Source: an uncultured Acidimicrobiia bacterium (GTDB taxonomy: Bacteria; Actinomycetota; Acidimicrobiia; Spongiisociales; JAENVV01). Taken from it: a stretch of 17,415 nucleotides of DNA. Positions 6,410 through 14,307 of this stretch are shown in pieces (position 1 is the first letter of the stretch; every line of letters starts with the position of its first letter). The translations under genes and the position numbers were made by a program. The notes under the pieces were generated by a model that was given only the letters and a program-made list of their open reading frames with translations, made no database searches and was not told the origin of the DNA. The stretch spans positions 1 through 17,415 of the forward strand of contig CAJQPD010000219.1 in the NCBI GenBank assembly GCA_905480085.1. Reading direction: 5' to 3'.

Positions 6410-7612
6410 CTACTCCCCTTGACCCAGACGAGCCTCGGCCGAACGACGCAGGCGCAGGGCGTTGAGACGAATGAACCCGGCGGCGTCCGCCTGGTCGTAC
6501 ACGTCATCCTCCTCAAACGTAACCGTTGCCTGGTCATACAGTCGATAATCGGATCGACGTCCCTCGACATACACCCCGCCTTTGTAGAGCTTTAGTCGTG
6601 CCTCACCAGACACGCGATGCTGGGTGGTGTCGACGAAAGACTGCAGCGCTTCGCGTTCGGGTGAGAACCAGAAACCGTTGTAAACCATTGCCGCATAGCG
6701 AGGTATGAGACTGTCGCGCAGATGCATTACTTCTCGATCGAGCGTCAGCGATTCGACCGCCCGGTGGGCAAAATGCAACACGGTTCCACCAGGAGTTTCG
6801 TAGACGCCCCGCGACTTCATCCCAACGAACCGATTCTCAACGATGTCGACCCGACCGACTCCGTGCGCCCCGGCCATCTCATTCAGCCGGGTTAGAAGAG
6901 CAGCCGGACCGAGCGCTTCACCGTTTACCGCGACCGGATCACCCTGGTCGTAGGTGACCGTTACGATTTCCGCCTGATCGGGGGCGTCCTCCGGGTCTAC
7001 CGTCATCTTGAACATGCCCTTGGGTGGCCCGACCCACGGATCCTCCAGGACGCCTCCCTCGTACGAGATGTGCAGCAGGTTGGCGTCCATCGAGTACGGC
7101 TTCTCCTTTGTGACAGGTACTGGAATCCCGCGTGCTTCGGCGTATGCGATGCAGTCGGCTCTGCCGCGTAGTTTCCATTCGCGCCATGGGGCAATCACCT
7201 TGATATCGGGCTTCAGCGCATAGGCGGACACCTCGAATCGAACCTGGTCATTGCCTTTTCCGGTCGCCCCGTGAGCGATCCCGTCAGCACCGGTCGCCTC
7301 AGCCGCCCGGACAAGGCCTTTGGCAATCACCGGTCGGGCCAGGGCGGTTCCAAGCAGGTAGTGCCCTTCATAAATGGCATTGGCTCGCAAGGCCGGAAAC
7401 ACGTACTCGCTAACAAACTCTTCAGTCAGGTCTTCGGCAATGGCCTCGACTGCTCCTGTCGCGATTGCTTTGGCTTTGGCTTCGGCCACCTCTTCGCCTT
7501 GCCCGACGTCGGCCGTGTACGCCACGACTTCGACGTCGTACTCCTCTTTCAGCCAGGTGAGAATCACCGAGGTGTCAAGCCCCCCGGAATATGCAAGTAC
7601 TACCTTCTTCAT
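6410..7612 (-). CDS. argG: Argininosuccinate synthase
   Basis: Joins citrulline and aspartate with ATP to form argininosuccinate, in the cytosol, immediately before ArgH. The 400-residue protein begins [16 protein letters not shown], with the PP-loop SGGLDTS at 9-15 that holds ATP. It also has the hallmarks [15 protein letters not shown] (citrulline/aspartate site), [20 protein letters not shown] and [17 protein letters not shown] near the C-terminus. This is the length of type I bacterial enzymes. The ATG overlaps the argR stop by one base (TAATG), and GGAG (minus strand, 7623-7620) lies seven bases before it. The gene abuts argH, forming argR-argG-argH as one translated block. Confidence 0.98.
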   Translation of the reverse strand: MKKVVLAYSGGLDTSVILTWLKEEYDVEVVAYTADVGQGEEVAEAKAKAIATGAVEAIAEDLTEEFVSEYVFPALRANAIYEGHYLLGTALARPVIAKGLVRAAEATGADGIAHGATGKGNDQVRFEVSAYALKPDIKVIAPWREWKLRGRADCIAYAEARGIPVPVTKEKPYSMDANLLHISYEGGVLEDPWVGPPKGMFKMTVDPEDAPDQAEIVTVTYDQGDPVAVNGEALGPAALLTRLNEMAGAHGVGRVDIVENRFVGMKSRGVYETPGGTVLHFAHRAVESLTLDREVMHLRDSLIPRYAAMVYNGFWFSPEREALQSFVDTTQHRVSGEARLKLYKGGVYVEGRRSDYRLYDQATVTFEEDDVYDQADAAGFIRLNALRLRRSAEARLGQGE

Positions 7613-8070
7613 TACCCAGCTCCGATTTGTTCAAGACGGTTCGCCAATCCGATTCCGCCGTATTGTTCTTCGGCCACGATCATGAGCGTGTCGTCACCGG
7701 CAATGGTGCCCAACACGCCATGCAGTGGCGACGCGTCGATCGCACCTGCGACCACCCCGGCTGCCCCTGGCGACGTTTTGATAACGACCAGATTTGCCGA
7801 TACCGAGATCGATTCCACAAACTCAACCAGGGCCCGCGCCAGGATGACATATTCCCCGTCGGAGGGTGTCGCGTCGTCAGGTAGAACATATCGCAACCGA
7901 CCGTTCCACCTCGATTTCACCGCACCCAGCGCATGGAGATCACGAGAAACCGTCGCCTGGGTCACATCGTGGGATTGGCCTATCAATAAGTCCACAATTT
8001 CGCTCTGACTGGAAATGACATTCTCCATGAGGAGTCTGCGGATCAAACGGCGCCGCGAAGCAGTATTCAT
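7612..8070 (-). CDS. argR: Arginine repressor ArgR
   Basis: An arginine-responsive hexameric DNA-binding regulator of the arginine genes, 152 residues. The N-terminal winged helix (SQSEIVDLL, then [21 protein letters not shown]) matches the ArgR recognition helix pattern TQATVSRDL. The C-terminal oligomerisation and arginine-binding domain has [17 protein letters not shown] and [12 protein letters not shown], with the paired Asp residues that contact arginine. I chose ATG 8070 because it gives the usual short N-terminus (MNTASRRR). An in-frame GTG at 8100 would add ten residues, but it would place the promoter-like sequence inside the gene. No Shine-Dalgarno precedes the ATG, in keeping with a nearly leaderless transcript from the promoter described at 8080-8108. 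It sits in the middle of the cluster after argB and is coupled to argG. Confidence 0.95.
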   Translation of the reverse strand: MNTASRRRLIRRLLMENVISSQSEIVDLLIGQSHDVTQATVSRDLHALGAVKSRWNGRLRYVLPDDATPSDGEYVILARALVEFVESISVSANLVVIKTSPGAAGVVAGAIDASPLHGVLGTIAGDDTLMIVAEEQYGGIGLANRLEQIGAG

Positions 8071-8088
8071 GTTTGCATAACGATACGA
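8064..8088 (-). promoter_or_regulatory. Candidate ArgR operator (ARG box) at the argR start
   Basis: Positions 8075-8088 carry (minus strand) TCGTATCGTTATGC, identical at 13 of 14 bases to the sequence over the -10 of argC. The neighbouring stretch 8064-8079 is an imperfect palindrome, TAT.CA....TG.ATA, running across the ATG. This matches the size and A/T-rich half-sites of ARG boxes and suggests autoregulation. Binding is inferred. Confidence 0.5.
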
Positions 8089-8108
8089 GAAGCTACACAC
8101 CCATACAA
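8080..8108 (-). promoter_or_regulatory. Candidate internal promoter for argR-argG-argH
   Basis: On the minus strand TTGTAT (8108-8103) and TATCGT (8085-8080) are separated by exactly 17 bases, as -35 and -10 boxes. The -10 lies nine bases before ATG 8070, so the transcript would be nearly leaderless. It falls in the 42-base gap between argB and argR. Confidence 0.5.
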
Positions 8109-8112
8109 CATG

Positions 8113-9009
8113 TCAGCGGACCTCGACCATCGTTCCGATACCCTCGGGTGTAAAGATCTCGAGTAAGACCGCATGTTGAACCCGGCCATCAAGGATGTGG
8201 GCCTGGCGCACGCCGGCTTTCATCGCCGAGATACAAGAACGGAGCTTGGGAACCATGCCGGCTGAGGCAGAACCCGAGGCAATCATATCTTCCAGCTCGC
8301 TAATCCCTACCCGCGGAAGCAAGGTATCTTCGTCGCCGAGGTCCGAGTAGAGCCCTTCGACGTCGGTAAGGTAGACCAGCTTCTCTGCACTCAGGGCCTC
8401 AGCCAGCGCACCGGCGGCCGTGTCGGCGTTCAGGTTGTAGGCGTGGCCGTCTTTTCCCCTGGCAAGTGGAGCAACCACCGGAACGATTCCCTGATCCAAC
8501 ATCGCCAGCACGAGCGTCGGGTCCACTGCCTCGATTTCGCCCACAAATCCGAGGCGATCGTCTTTGGGAACGGCAGTGAACAAGCCTCCGTCAATCCCGG
8601 TCACCCCGGCCGCGACCGCCCCATGACCGCTGAGCAACCGGACAATATCCGGATTGACCTCGCCGGCCAGCACCGATTGCACCACACGGATCGTGGCCGC
8701 GTCTGTGACGCGCAGCCCGTCAACCCACACCGGCTCAACACCTGACTGGCCCATCGCCCTGGTGATTTGGGGTCCACCACCGTGGACGATCACCGGCCGG
8801 ATACCGACCAGGCTGAGCAATGTGACATCTCCGGCGAACGAATCTCGCAGCTCGTCGCTGGTCATCGCCGACCCACCGTATTTGATGACGACGACCTTCC
8901 CTTTGAACGCCCTGATATACGGAGCCGCTTCCATGAGGATCTTGGCCTTACCCATCGTCGAAGCGATCCGGCTCTTTCGAGCACTGGGCGAGGTGTGTCC
9001 GGTTGTCAC
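8113..9009 (-). CDS. argB: Acetylglutamate kinase
   Basis: Phosphorylates N-acetylglutamate with ATP, the second committed step of arginine synthesis, in the cytosol. From GTG 9009 the protein is 298 residues. It shows VIKYGGSAM (Lys43 at the phosphate site), VHGGGPQI, the long segment GVTGIDGGLFTA, NLNADTAAGALAEAL and LTDVEGLY, all amino-acid-kinase family landmarks. The N-terminal helix preceding KGKVVV (about residues 14-36) is the extension characteristic of arginine-inhibited hexameric forms, so feedback inhibition is likely. The GTG overlaps the argJ stop by four bases (GTGA), and GGAG (minus strand, 9020-9017) lies seven bases upstream; a longer open frame to 9084 is therefore not used. 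The 42-base gap to argR contains a candidate promoter. Confidence 0.96.
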   Translation of the reverse strand: MTTGHTSPSARKSRIASTMGKAKILMEAAPYIRAFKGKVVVIKYGGSAMTSDELRDSFAGDVTLLSLVGIRPVIVHGGGPQITRAMGQSGVEPVWVDGLRVTDAATIRVVQSVLAGEVNPDIVRLLSGHGAVAAGVTGIDGGLFTAVPKDDRLGFVGEIEAVDPTLVLAMLDQGIVPVVAPLARGKDGHAYNLNADTAAGALAEALSAEKLVYLTDVEGLYSDLGDEDTLLPRVGISELEDMIASGSASAGMVPKLRSCISAMKAGVRQAHILDGRVQHAVLLEIFTPEGIGTMVEVR

Positions 9010-10124
9010 GAGGGGGCTCCATTGAATTCGACATAGCCGGGAGTAAGGTCCGTTGTAATGACCGTGGCGGTTCCGGGTCCCCACCCTACCCGCACCTCCA
9101 CGTCGAAATCTCCCCGAAGACGGCGCCTAATCACCTCCGGGTCATAGGGCAATTGGCAGCCACCTTCGGCTACCACCATCCCTTCGTATGCGACCGCAAA
9201 GGCACCTGTGTCAATAGTGATATTCGACACCGCGGCGGCTTGGAGTATTCGGCCCCAGTTGGGGTCACCGCCGTAGAACGACGATCGAACAAGGTCCGAA
9301 TCGGTAATCGCCTTACCGACGTGGCGGGCCGATTCGTCCGAAGCAGCCCCAATCACTTTAAGACGAATCACCCGGTTAGTCTCCTCCCCGTCCCTGGCGA
9401 TCATCAGAGCCAGCTCCATACATACCTCCGCCATCAAACGCCGAACGGTTGCGACGTCTCCAGCGACTTCGGCGGTGGCGAAGGCGATCACCGTATCGTT
9501 GGTCGACTGGCATCCGTCGATGTTCAGCGAGTTGAACGAAGGGGTGACGGCGTCCCGCAAGCTCTGGTCGAGCACTTCGAATTCGACGTCGGCGTTGGTC
9601 GTCAACACGGCCAACATGGTTGCCATATCCGGCCGAATCATCGCAGCGCCTTTGGCCATCCCGCGCACCGTCAATTCTCCAAACGTCGCAGTGGCCACCT
9701 TCGCAAACGTATCGGTGGTACGAATGGCCTCGGCGGCCTGCTCCCAGGCGTCACCAGAGAGGCCGATCTCGCCGATAGCCGCTTCGATTGCCTCTATCGG
9801 GAGCTGTGGACCGATCGGTCCCGTGGAGCAAACCAGGACGCTCTCGACTCCACAGCCGAGCCTGGCCGCCGCCGCCGCTTGCATTCGTTTGGCGTTCGCC
9901 AAACCAACCGCTCCTGTCCCGGCATTGGCACATCCAGAGTTGACGACAACCGCCCTCGCTTGTCCATCGACGATCGCTGCTCGACTGACGAGTACCGGCG
10001 CCGCCGCCGCCTGTGATCCGGTAAACACCGCGGCGCAGGCAACCGGCCGCCCCAGGTCAATCAACGCCAGGTCGAGCTCACCCGAGCGTTTGATTCCGGC
10101 CGCGACACCTTCACAACGGATCAC
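9006..10124 (-). CDS. argJ: Glutamate N-acetyltransferase / ornithine acetyltransferase
   Basis: Transfers the acetyl group from N-acetylornithine to glutamate, closing the cyclic acetyl pathway; many members also use acetyl-CoA. The precursor cleaves itself into alpha and beta chains. The cleavage region is MAKGAAMIRPDMATML, with the nucleophile Thr169 (GTG numbering) after Ala. CSTGPIG carries the oxyanion Thr, and DIDGCQSTND-like and GGDPNWGRIL motifs follow (here NIDGCQSTNDT and YGGDPNWGRIL). It ends TTDLTPGYVEFNGAPS, as the family does. I prefer GTG 10124, which overlaps the argC stop by four bases (GTGA) exactly as argB overlaps argJ. A TTG at 10133 is an alternative that adds three residues. 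At 372 residues the N-terminus is short compared with mycobacterial ArgJ, which has about 20 extra residues. Confidence 0.95.
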   Translation of the reverse strand: MIRCEGVAAGIKRSGELDLALIDLGRPVACAAVFTGSQAAAAPVLVSRAAIVDGQARAVVVNSGCANAGTGAVGLANAKRMQAAAAARLGCGVESVLVCSTGPIGPQLPIEAIEAAIGEIGLSGDAWEQAAEAIRTTDTFAKVATATFGELTVRGMAKGAAMIRPDMATMLAVLTTNADVEFEVLDQSLRDAVTPSFNSLNIDGCQSTNDTVIAFATAEVAGDVATVRRLMAEVCMELALMIARDGEETNRVIRLKVIGAASDESARHVGKAITDSDLVRSSFYGGDPNWGRILQAAAVSNITIDTGAFAVAYEGMVVAEGGCQLPYDPEVIRRRLRGDFDVEVRVGWGPGTATVITTDLTPGYVEFNGAPS

Positions 10125-11143
10125 GGCATCCAACCTGACGCCGACAATCCGGAGCTTTCCTCGAACCCAAACATGAGGTTGGCGGCCTGGACCGCTTGGC
10201 CGGCGGCCCCTTTCAGCAAGTTGTCGATTGCCGATAGAACCACGGCGTTGCCGGTTGGCTCGTCAAGGAATACCGAAACGAACGCCCGGTTCGACCCGAC
10301 GGCCCACCGGGTCTGAGGCGGGCCATCGATGGCATGAACGAAAGGCTTGCCATCTCCAAACTCGGCCAGTACGCCGCGCAAATCGTGCTCGGTCACGCCA
10401 TCGGTCACGGCAACCGTCGTAGTGGCATGGATGCCGCGTTGCATAGGCACAAGATGGGGCGTGAACGTCAGGTGGATGGGACCGAGACCGGTGTATGCCT
10501 CCAACGCCATCTCGATCTCGGGCCGATGCCGGTGCGTACCAACTCCATAGGCGCGGACTCCATCGGCAATTGCGCCAAACAGCAAGTCCTCTTTCAGTGA
10601 TCGCCCTGCTCCAGACACACCCGAGACGGCATTTACAACGATTCCTTCTGAAGACACCGCCCCGGCCGCCAGAAGCGGAGCCAAGCCCAGCAACGTGGCC
10701 GTCGGGTAGCACCCTGGCGAAGCCACCTTGTCGGAGCCGGCAACTTCGAAGAGCTCCGGCAGGCCATAGGTCCAATCGGGTAACTCCAGTGGAAGCGGGT
10801 GGGGCGAGCCGTAGGCGGCCTCATAGCGATCAGGGGTATCGAGGCGGAAGTCCGAGCCAAGGTCGACGACTTTCACACCGCCGGCCGCCAGTTGAGAGGC
10901 GAGTTCACCAGATGCTCCGTGCGGCAAGGCGAGAAAAGCGATATCGAGGCCGGCGAGATCAGCCGTATTCTCCTCCAAGAGACGATCACCGCCTTGCAGT
11001 TGGGGATGCACATCACCCAGTCGCTTGCCCGCTTGCGAATGGGCACCGAGATAGGTCACTGTGAACTCCCGGTGATCATCGAGCAGTCGGATAAGTTCAC
11101 CGCCCCCGTAGCCGGAGGCACCCAGAATGGCTACTGACTTCAC
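10121..11143 (-). CDS. argC: N-acetyl-gamma-glutamyl-phosphate reductase
   Basis: Reduces N-acetylglutamyl phosphate to the semialdehyde with NADPH, after ArgB. The 340-residue cytosolic protein begins MKSVAILGASGYGGGELIRL, the dinucleotide-binding GxSGYxG motif. It has LALPHGASGE, the catalytic Cys145 in ASPGCYPTAT, and GTHRHRPEIE with the catalytic His pair region at 204-206, followed by FTPHLVPMQRGI. It starts with GTG 11143; GGGG of a GGATGGGG site lies five bases upstream. It is the first gene of the arginine operon and has its own promoter-like sequence with an overlapping candidate operator directly upstream, beginning only a few bases after the stop of the M1 peptidase gene. The stop overlaps the preferred argJ start by four bases. 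Confidence 0.97.
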   Translation of the reverse strand: MKSVAILGASGYGGGELIRLLDDHREFTVTYLGAHSQAGKRLGDVHPQLQGGDRLLEENTADLAGLDIAFLALPHGASGELASQLAAGGVKVVDLGSDFRLDTPDRYEAAYGSPHPLPLELPDWTYGLPELFEVAGSDKVASPGCYPTATLLGLAPLLAAGAVSSEGIVVNAVSGVSGAGRSLKEDLLFGAIADGVRAYGVGTHRHRPEIEMALEAYTGLGPIHLTFTPHLVPMQRGIHATTTVAVTDGVTEHDLRGVLAEFGDGKPFVHAIDGPPQTRWAVGSNRAFVSVFLDEPTGNAVVLSAIDNLLKGAAGQAVQAANLMFGFEESSGLSASGWMP

Positions 11144-11156
11144 GAAAACCCCATCC

Positions 11157-11181
11157 GCATAACTATACGAATATGCGCATA
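11157..11181 (-). promoter_or_regulatory. Candidate ArgR operator overlapping the argC promoter
   Basis: GCATA (11157-11161) and TATGC (11172-11176) form an inverted repeat 20 bases long across the -10 box. A second, perfect 10-base palindrome TATGCGCATA (11172-11181) lies in the promoter spacer. The left 14 bases (11157-11170) recur at argR with one mismatch. Position over the promoter of the first arginine gene and ARG-box-like size make ArgR the likely ligand; this is inferred. Confidence 0.6.
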
Positions 11182-11190
11182 CATTAGCAA
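11162..11190 (-). promoter_or_regulatory. Promoter of the arginine operon (argC)
   Basis: On the minus strand TTGCTA (11190-11185) and TATAGT (11167-11162) are separated by exactly 17 bases; each matches most of the -35 and -10 consensus. The -10 ends 18 bases before GTG 11143, leaving a short leader with the ribosome binding site. The -35 begins four bases after the M1 peptidase stop codon. Confidence 0.65.
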
Positions 11191-11193
11191 ACC

Positions 11194-12741
11194 CTACCCA
11201 TTCAGCGGCGCCAGGCCCAGACTCGGCAACGGAGGCATAGCCTCGTCATATAACCAGGCCTCCATGAACCCGGTGAGGTCTTGCCCGGCCACCTCGTTGG
11301 CGGTCGCGACGAAGTCGGCGGTCGTCGCGTTTGCGTATGCGAACCGTTTCTGAAACGTCCTGGCGATATCAAAGAAAGTCTCGTCTCCGACCTCCAGTCG
11401 GAGGGCGTGCAAGGTCAGGCCACCACGTAGATAGACCGACGCATTGAAGATGTCATCGGCTTTCGGTGCACCTGGGGGCGGATACTGCCGATAGGCCTGA
11501 GCAGCCGCCACGGACTCGGAGCCGGTGCCGTTCAAGAATTGGCGACCGCTCATCAGCTCATAGGCCTGGGCAATCCGGGCATCGCGAAACTCCGACCCCT
11601 GGGTTTCTTCAACCCACAACCACTGGGTTAATGTGGCGAATCCCTCGTTGAGCCAGATGTCGTCCCACCGTTCGAGGGAGACCGAATCGCCAAACCATTG
11701 GTGGGCCAATTCGTGAATGACCACGTCCTCGCCAAGGCTGAGAACCTGTGCGCCAAACGTGGACAGCGTCTGGGTTTCGAGGGCCACCCCTACCTCGGTC
11801 GTATCCAGCACCAGGGCCCCGTATGCGTCGAAAGGATAGGGACCAAAGCGATCGGCAAGGAACGCGATCATTTCAGCCTGCCTATCGAAAATCGTCAGAG
11901 TCGAATCGCGGATATCGATGTCGAAGTAGTTCCGAATCACCACTCCGTTCGGACCCTCCTCTTCAACAAGCTTGAAGTCTCCGATTCCAAGGGCCAGTAG
12001 GTACGGAGCGATCGGGTCAGCGACCTCGAACACATATTTGATGAATCCATCGTCCGACCGCTCTACGTCGACGAGCGCACCCGAGGCGGCGACCACCAGT
12101 GGGCCCGGCACCGAAACAGCCAGAGAGTATGTGGCTTTGTCGCTGGGATGGTCGTTGACTGGCATCCATGATGACGTTCCGTCTGGCTCGCTGATAGCGA
12201 AGAATCCATCTACGGATCGTTGGATACCCATCATGAAAGTCGCCGCAGGAGAGTCGTAGGGTTCGGTGAGACCGCCGTAGGTGATTGACAGAGCAAAGGT
12301 CTGTCCTGCCACAACAACCCTGGCCGGGTCAATTCGCAGTTCACCGTTCTCGTGCGACCACTCAGCCGGTTCGCCATCCACCAGCACCTCCGAAGGGAAG
12401 AGGACGTCAAGATCCACCGACCATGAGTCGAGGTCTTCGAGAGCCAGTATGTTCATTACGGTCCTGCCCTCCAGGCGTCCTGACGACGTGTCGAACCGAA
12501 TGGTGACATCGGCATGTTGTACGTCATACCCGGCGTTGCCCAGGTCTGGATAGAGGGGGTCACCCAACCCGTCGTCAGCGTGAATCCCCACTCGGGCGAC
12601 GGTGTCCGCCACCGACGTGTCCGGATCGCCGCCAGAAACGCCCGCGGCCGCGGCAGTCGTACTGGTTGGCGTACCGGTGCCCAACGAACACGCCGAAGCC
12701 AGGACGAGGATCGCCAGGAGGCTAAGGGCGGTTCGCACCAT
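11194..12741 (-). CDS. M1-family metallopeptidase, probable lipoprotein
   Basis: A zinc aminopeptidase-like protein of 515 residues, predicted to be exported and lipid-anchored outside the cell. The N-terminus VRTALSLLAILVLASAC is a hydrophobic signal with a lipobox-like ASAC (Cys18), followed by a Thr/Ala/Gly-rich linker. The M1 zinc site is HELAHQWFGDS at 343-353 with the third ligand Glu366 in WLNEGFATL. The exopeptidase loop that is GAMEN in classic members reads GVALETQ here, with Glu322 kept. Residues about 70-270 form the N-terminal beta-domain. It lacks the large C-terminal helical domain, as do short bacterial M1 proteins. ATG 12741 is inside pcnA (20-base overlap) with GGGGGAG almost touching it; the next codon, GTG, has better spacing and may be the real start. 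Probably co-transcribed with pcnA; whether transcription continues into argC is open. Confidence 0.9.
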   Translation of the reverse strand: MVRTALSLLAILVLASACSLGTGTPTSTTAAAAGVSGGDPDTSVADTVARVGIHADDGLGDPLYPDLGNAGYDVQHADVTIRFDTSSGRLEGRTVMNILALEDLDSWSVDLDVLFPSEVLVDGEPAEWSHENGELRIDPARVVVAGQTFALSITYGGLTEPYDSPAATFMMGIQRSVDGFFAISEPDGTSSWMPVNDHPSDKATYSLAVSVPGPLVVAASGALVDVERSDDGFIKYVFEVADPIAPYLLALGIGDFKLVEEEGPNGVVIRNYFDIDIRDSTLTIFDRQAEMIAFLADRFGPYPFDAYGALVLDTTEVGVALETQTLSTFGAQVLSLGEDVVIHELAHQWFGDSVSLERWDDIWLNEGFATLTQWLWVEETQGSEFRDARIAQAYELMSGRQFLNGTGSESVAAAQAYRQYPPPGAPKADDIFNASVYLRGGLTLHALRLEVGDETFFDIARTFQKRFAYANATTADFVATANEVAGQDLTGFMEAWLYDEAMPPLPSLGLAPLNG

Positions 12742-14107
12742 GCTCCCCCACCCAGGCGTCGACCAGGGCGTACGCTTCGTCGGGATCATACGGACCGTGA
12801 TCGATCCGGTATTCGAGAAGCATCTTCATAATCATCCCCACTTCCTTGCCGGGTGAGATTCCGAGATACTTCATGACTTCGTTCCCGTCGATCGGCGCCC
12901 GAAGCTTGTCGAGTTCTTCAGCCTCGGCAAGCACCGCGATACGTTCCTCCAACTCGTCGATTCGACGCGAGATGAGCGCGGCTCGTTTGGGGTTGGCGGT
13001 GGTTACGTCGGAACGAACGAGTTGGTTCAAGTCCTCAAGCAACTCCCCGGCATCACGGGCGTAGCGCCGGACGGCCGAGTCGGTCCAACCCATCTTGAAG
13101 GTGTGAGGACGCAAATGAAGAAAAACCAATTGTCCGACCTCGTCTATGAGCGTCTTCGGGTACCGAAGCTCTCGAAGCCGGCGCCTGGCCATACGCGCGC
13201 CAACCACTTCGTGATGATGAAACGTGACGCCCCCCTGAGCAAACTCTCGCGTGTCGGGCTTGCCAATATCGTGCAACAACGCCGCCATTCGGATCCGTAG
13301 GCGCGGATCCGTCTTTTCGACCACCGCCAAGGTATGTTCCCACACGTCCTTGTGACGATGAAAGGGATCCTGTTGTTCGCTGAGGGCCACCAACTCCGGC
13401 AAAAAGACGGCCGCCAAACCCGATTTCACAAGGCCCCGCAACCCGCGTGCCGGAAACTCCCCGACAAGCAGCTTCGAGAACTCATCGCGGATACGTTCAG
13501 CCGAAACGATGGCGAGTCGATCCGCCATTCCGGCCGCGGCTCGTTCGGCCGCAGGATCACATTCAAAACCAAGGGTGGCCGCGAACCGATACAACCGCAA
13601 CATCCGGAGCGGATCATCGGAAAAAGCCAGTTCCGGTTCCAACGGCGTTCGTAGCTCTTGCCTGGCCAGGTCTACCAACCCGCCAAATGGGTCGATGATC
13701 TGACCTCCTGCCACATCCAGGGCCATCGCGTTGATCGAGAAGTCCCGTCGCGACAGGTCCGTTTCAAGGTCGTCTCCGAAGACCACTTTGGGCTTGCGAC
13801 TCTCGTCGTCATAGACCTCTGAGCGGAACGTGGTGATTTCAAAACGCTGCTCGGCGATCTGCAGCCCAATGGTTCCGTACTGTTCGCCCATGGTGAACAC
13901 CGAACCGAGCGGATCGACAATCCGTTTGACGTCAGTCGGCCGGGCGTTGGTCGCAAAATCGAGATCATCAGAAGTTCGGCCAAGCAATGCGTCGCGCAAC
14001 GAGCCACCGACGAGGAATAGTTCAAACCCGGCACCCGCGAAGTGGGCACCGAGGCGGGAAGAGGCGGAGTCATCGGCTACGAGCCAGGCGAGACGTTCGG
14101 GAATCAT
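12722..14107 (-). CDS. pcnA: CCA tRNA nucleotidyltransferase / poly(A)-polymerase-family protein with HD domain
   Basis: Adds or repairs the 3' CCA of tRNAs in the cytosol; actinobacterial members are usually annotated PcnA. The 461-residue class II nucleotidyltransferase shows LVGGSLRDALLG at 32-43, the catalytic DLD at 48-50 in SDDLDFAT, RRDFSINAMALD at 120-131, and DDPLRMLRLYRFAATLGF at 164-181. An HD phosphohydrolase domain follows, with HRHKDVWEHTL (about 250-260) and HDIGKPDTRE (His279, Asp280). The start is ATG 14107; no Shine-Dalgarno is seen, but a TATCCT lies ten bases upstream. The gene follows a terminator hairpin after pilT and overlaps the M1 lipoprotein start. Poly(A) polymerase activity is possible but the CCA-adding role is more likely. 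Confidence 0.94.
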   Translation of the reverse strand: MIPERLAWLVADDSASSRLGAHFAGAGFELFLVGGSLRDALLGRTSDDLDFATNARPTDVKRIVDPLGSVFTMGEQYGTIGLQIAEQRFEITTFRSEVYDDESRKPKVVFGDDLETDLSRRDFSINAMALDVAGGQIIDPFGGLVDLARQELRTPLEPELAFSDDPLRMLRLYRFAATLGFECDPAAERAAAGMADRLAIVSAERIRDEFSKLLVGEFPARGLRGLVKSGLAAVFLPELVALSEQQDPFHRHKDVWEHTLAVVEKTDPRLRIRMAALLHDIGKPDTREFAQGGVTFHHHEVVGARMARRRLRELRYPKTLIDEVGQLVFLHLRPHTFKMGWTDSAVRRYARDAGELLEDLNQLVRSDVTTANPKRAALISRRIDELEERIAVLAEAEELDKLRAPIDGNEVMKYLGISPGKEVGMIMKMLLEYRIDHGPYDPDEAYALVDAWVGEHGANRP

Positions 14108-14117
14108 GTAGCACTAG

Positions 14118-14123
14118 AGGATA
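14118..14123 (-). promoter_or_regulatory. Tentative -10 element for pcnA
   Basis: TATCCT on the minus strand, ten bases before ATG 14107, without a convincing -35 and without a Shine-Dalgarno downstream. A nearly leaderless transcript would be expected. The remaining 200-base gap between pcnA and pilT (14108-14307) holds only this and the terminator. Confidence 0.3.
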
Positions 14124-14193
14124 GATCCTTGGGGTTCTCCGCTGGCATCCCGACCGGTCGAGCCGACTTGCGGTAGTTCCCTGGACCGACGAA

Positions 14194-14226
14194 ACGAGGG
14201 TCGCTCGCAAGTGCGGCGACCCTCGT
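14194..14226 (-). terminator. Factor-independent terminator after pilT
   Basis: An 11-base perfect stem: positions 14194-14204 pair with 14216-14226 (arms ACGAGGGTCGC and its complement). Inside, CGC (14206-14208) can pair with GCG (14213-14215) around the tetraloop AAGT. On the minus strand the hairpin is followed by TTTCGTC, a short T-run. It lies about 80 bases after the pilT stop and before pcnA, so it separates the two transcription units. Confidence 0.75.
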
Positions 14227-14307
14227 CCCTTACTCCGCCCGCAAAGTTGATTCCGATTGCCCTCCGTTGCCTGGCGTGCGGAACCGTGCGGGAACCCTGG
14301 TTGGAAC

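Noticed and set aside
8071..8112. Remnant of argD or argF between argB and argR
   Set aside because: The gap is only 42 bases and reads as promoter and operator; no coding remnant can be recognised.
9003..10016. 337-codon plus-strand open frame across argJ
   Set aside because: Antisense to argJ, which is unambiguous; the translation is Arg/His/Gly-rich shadow sequence.
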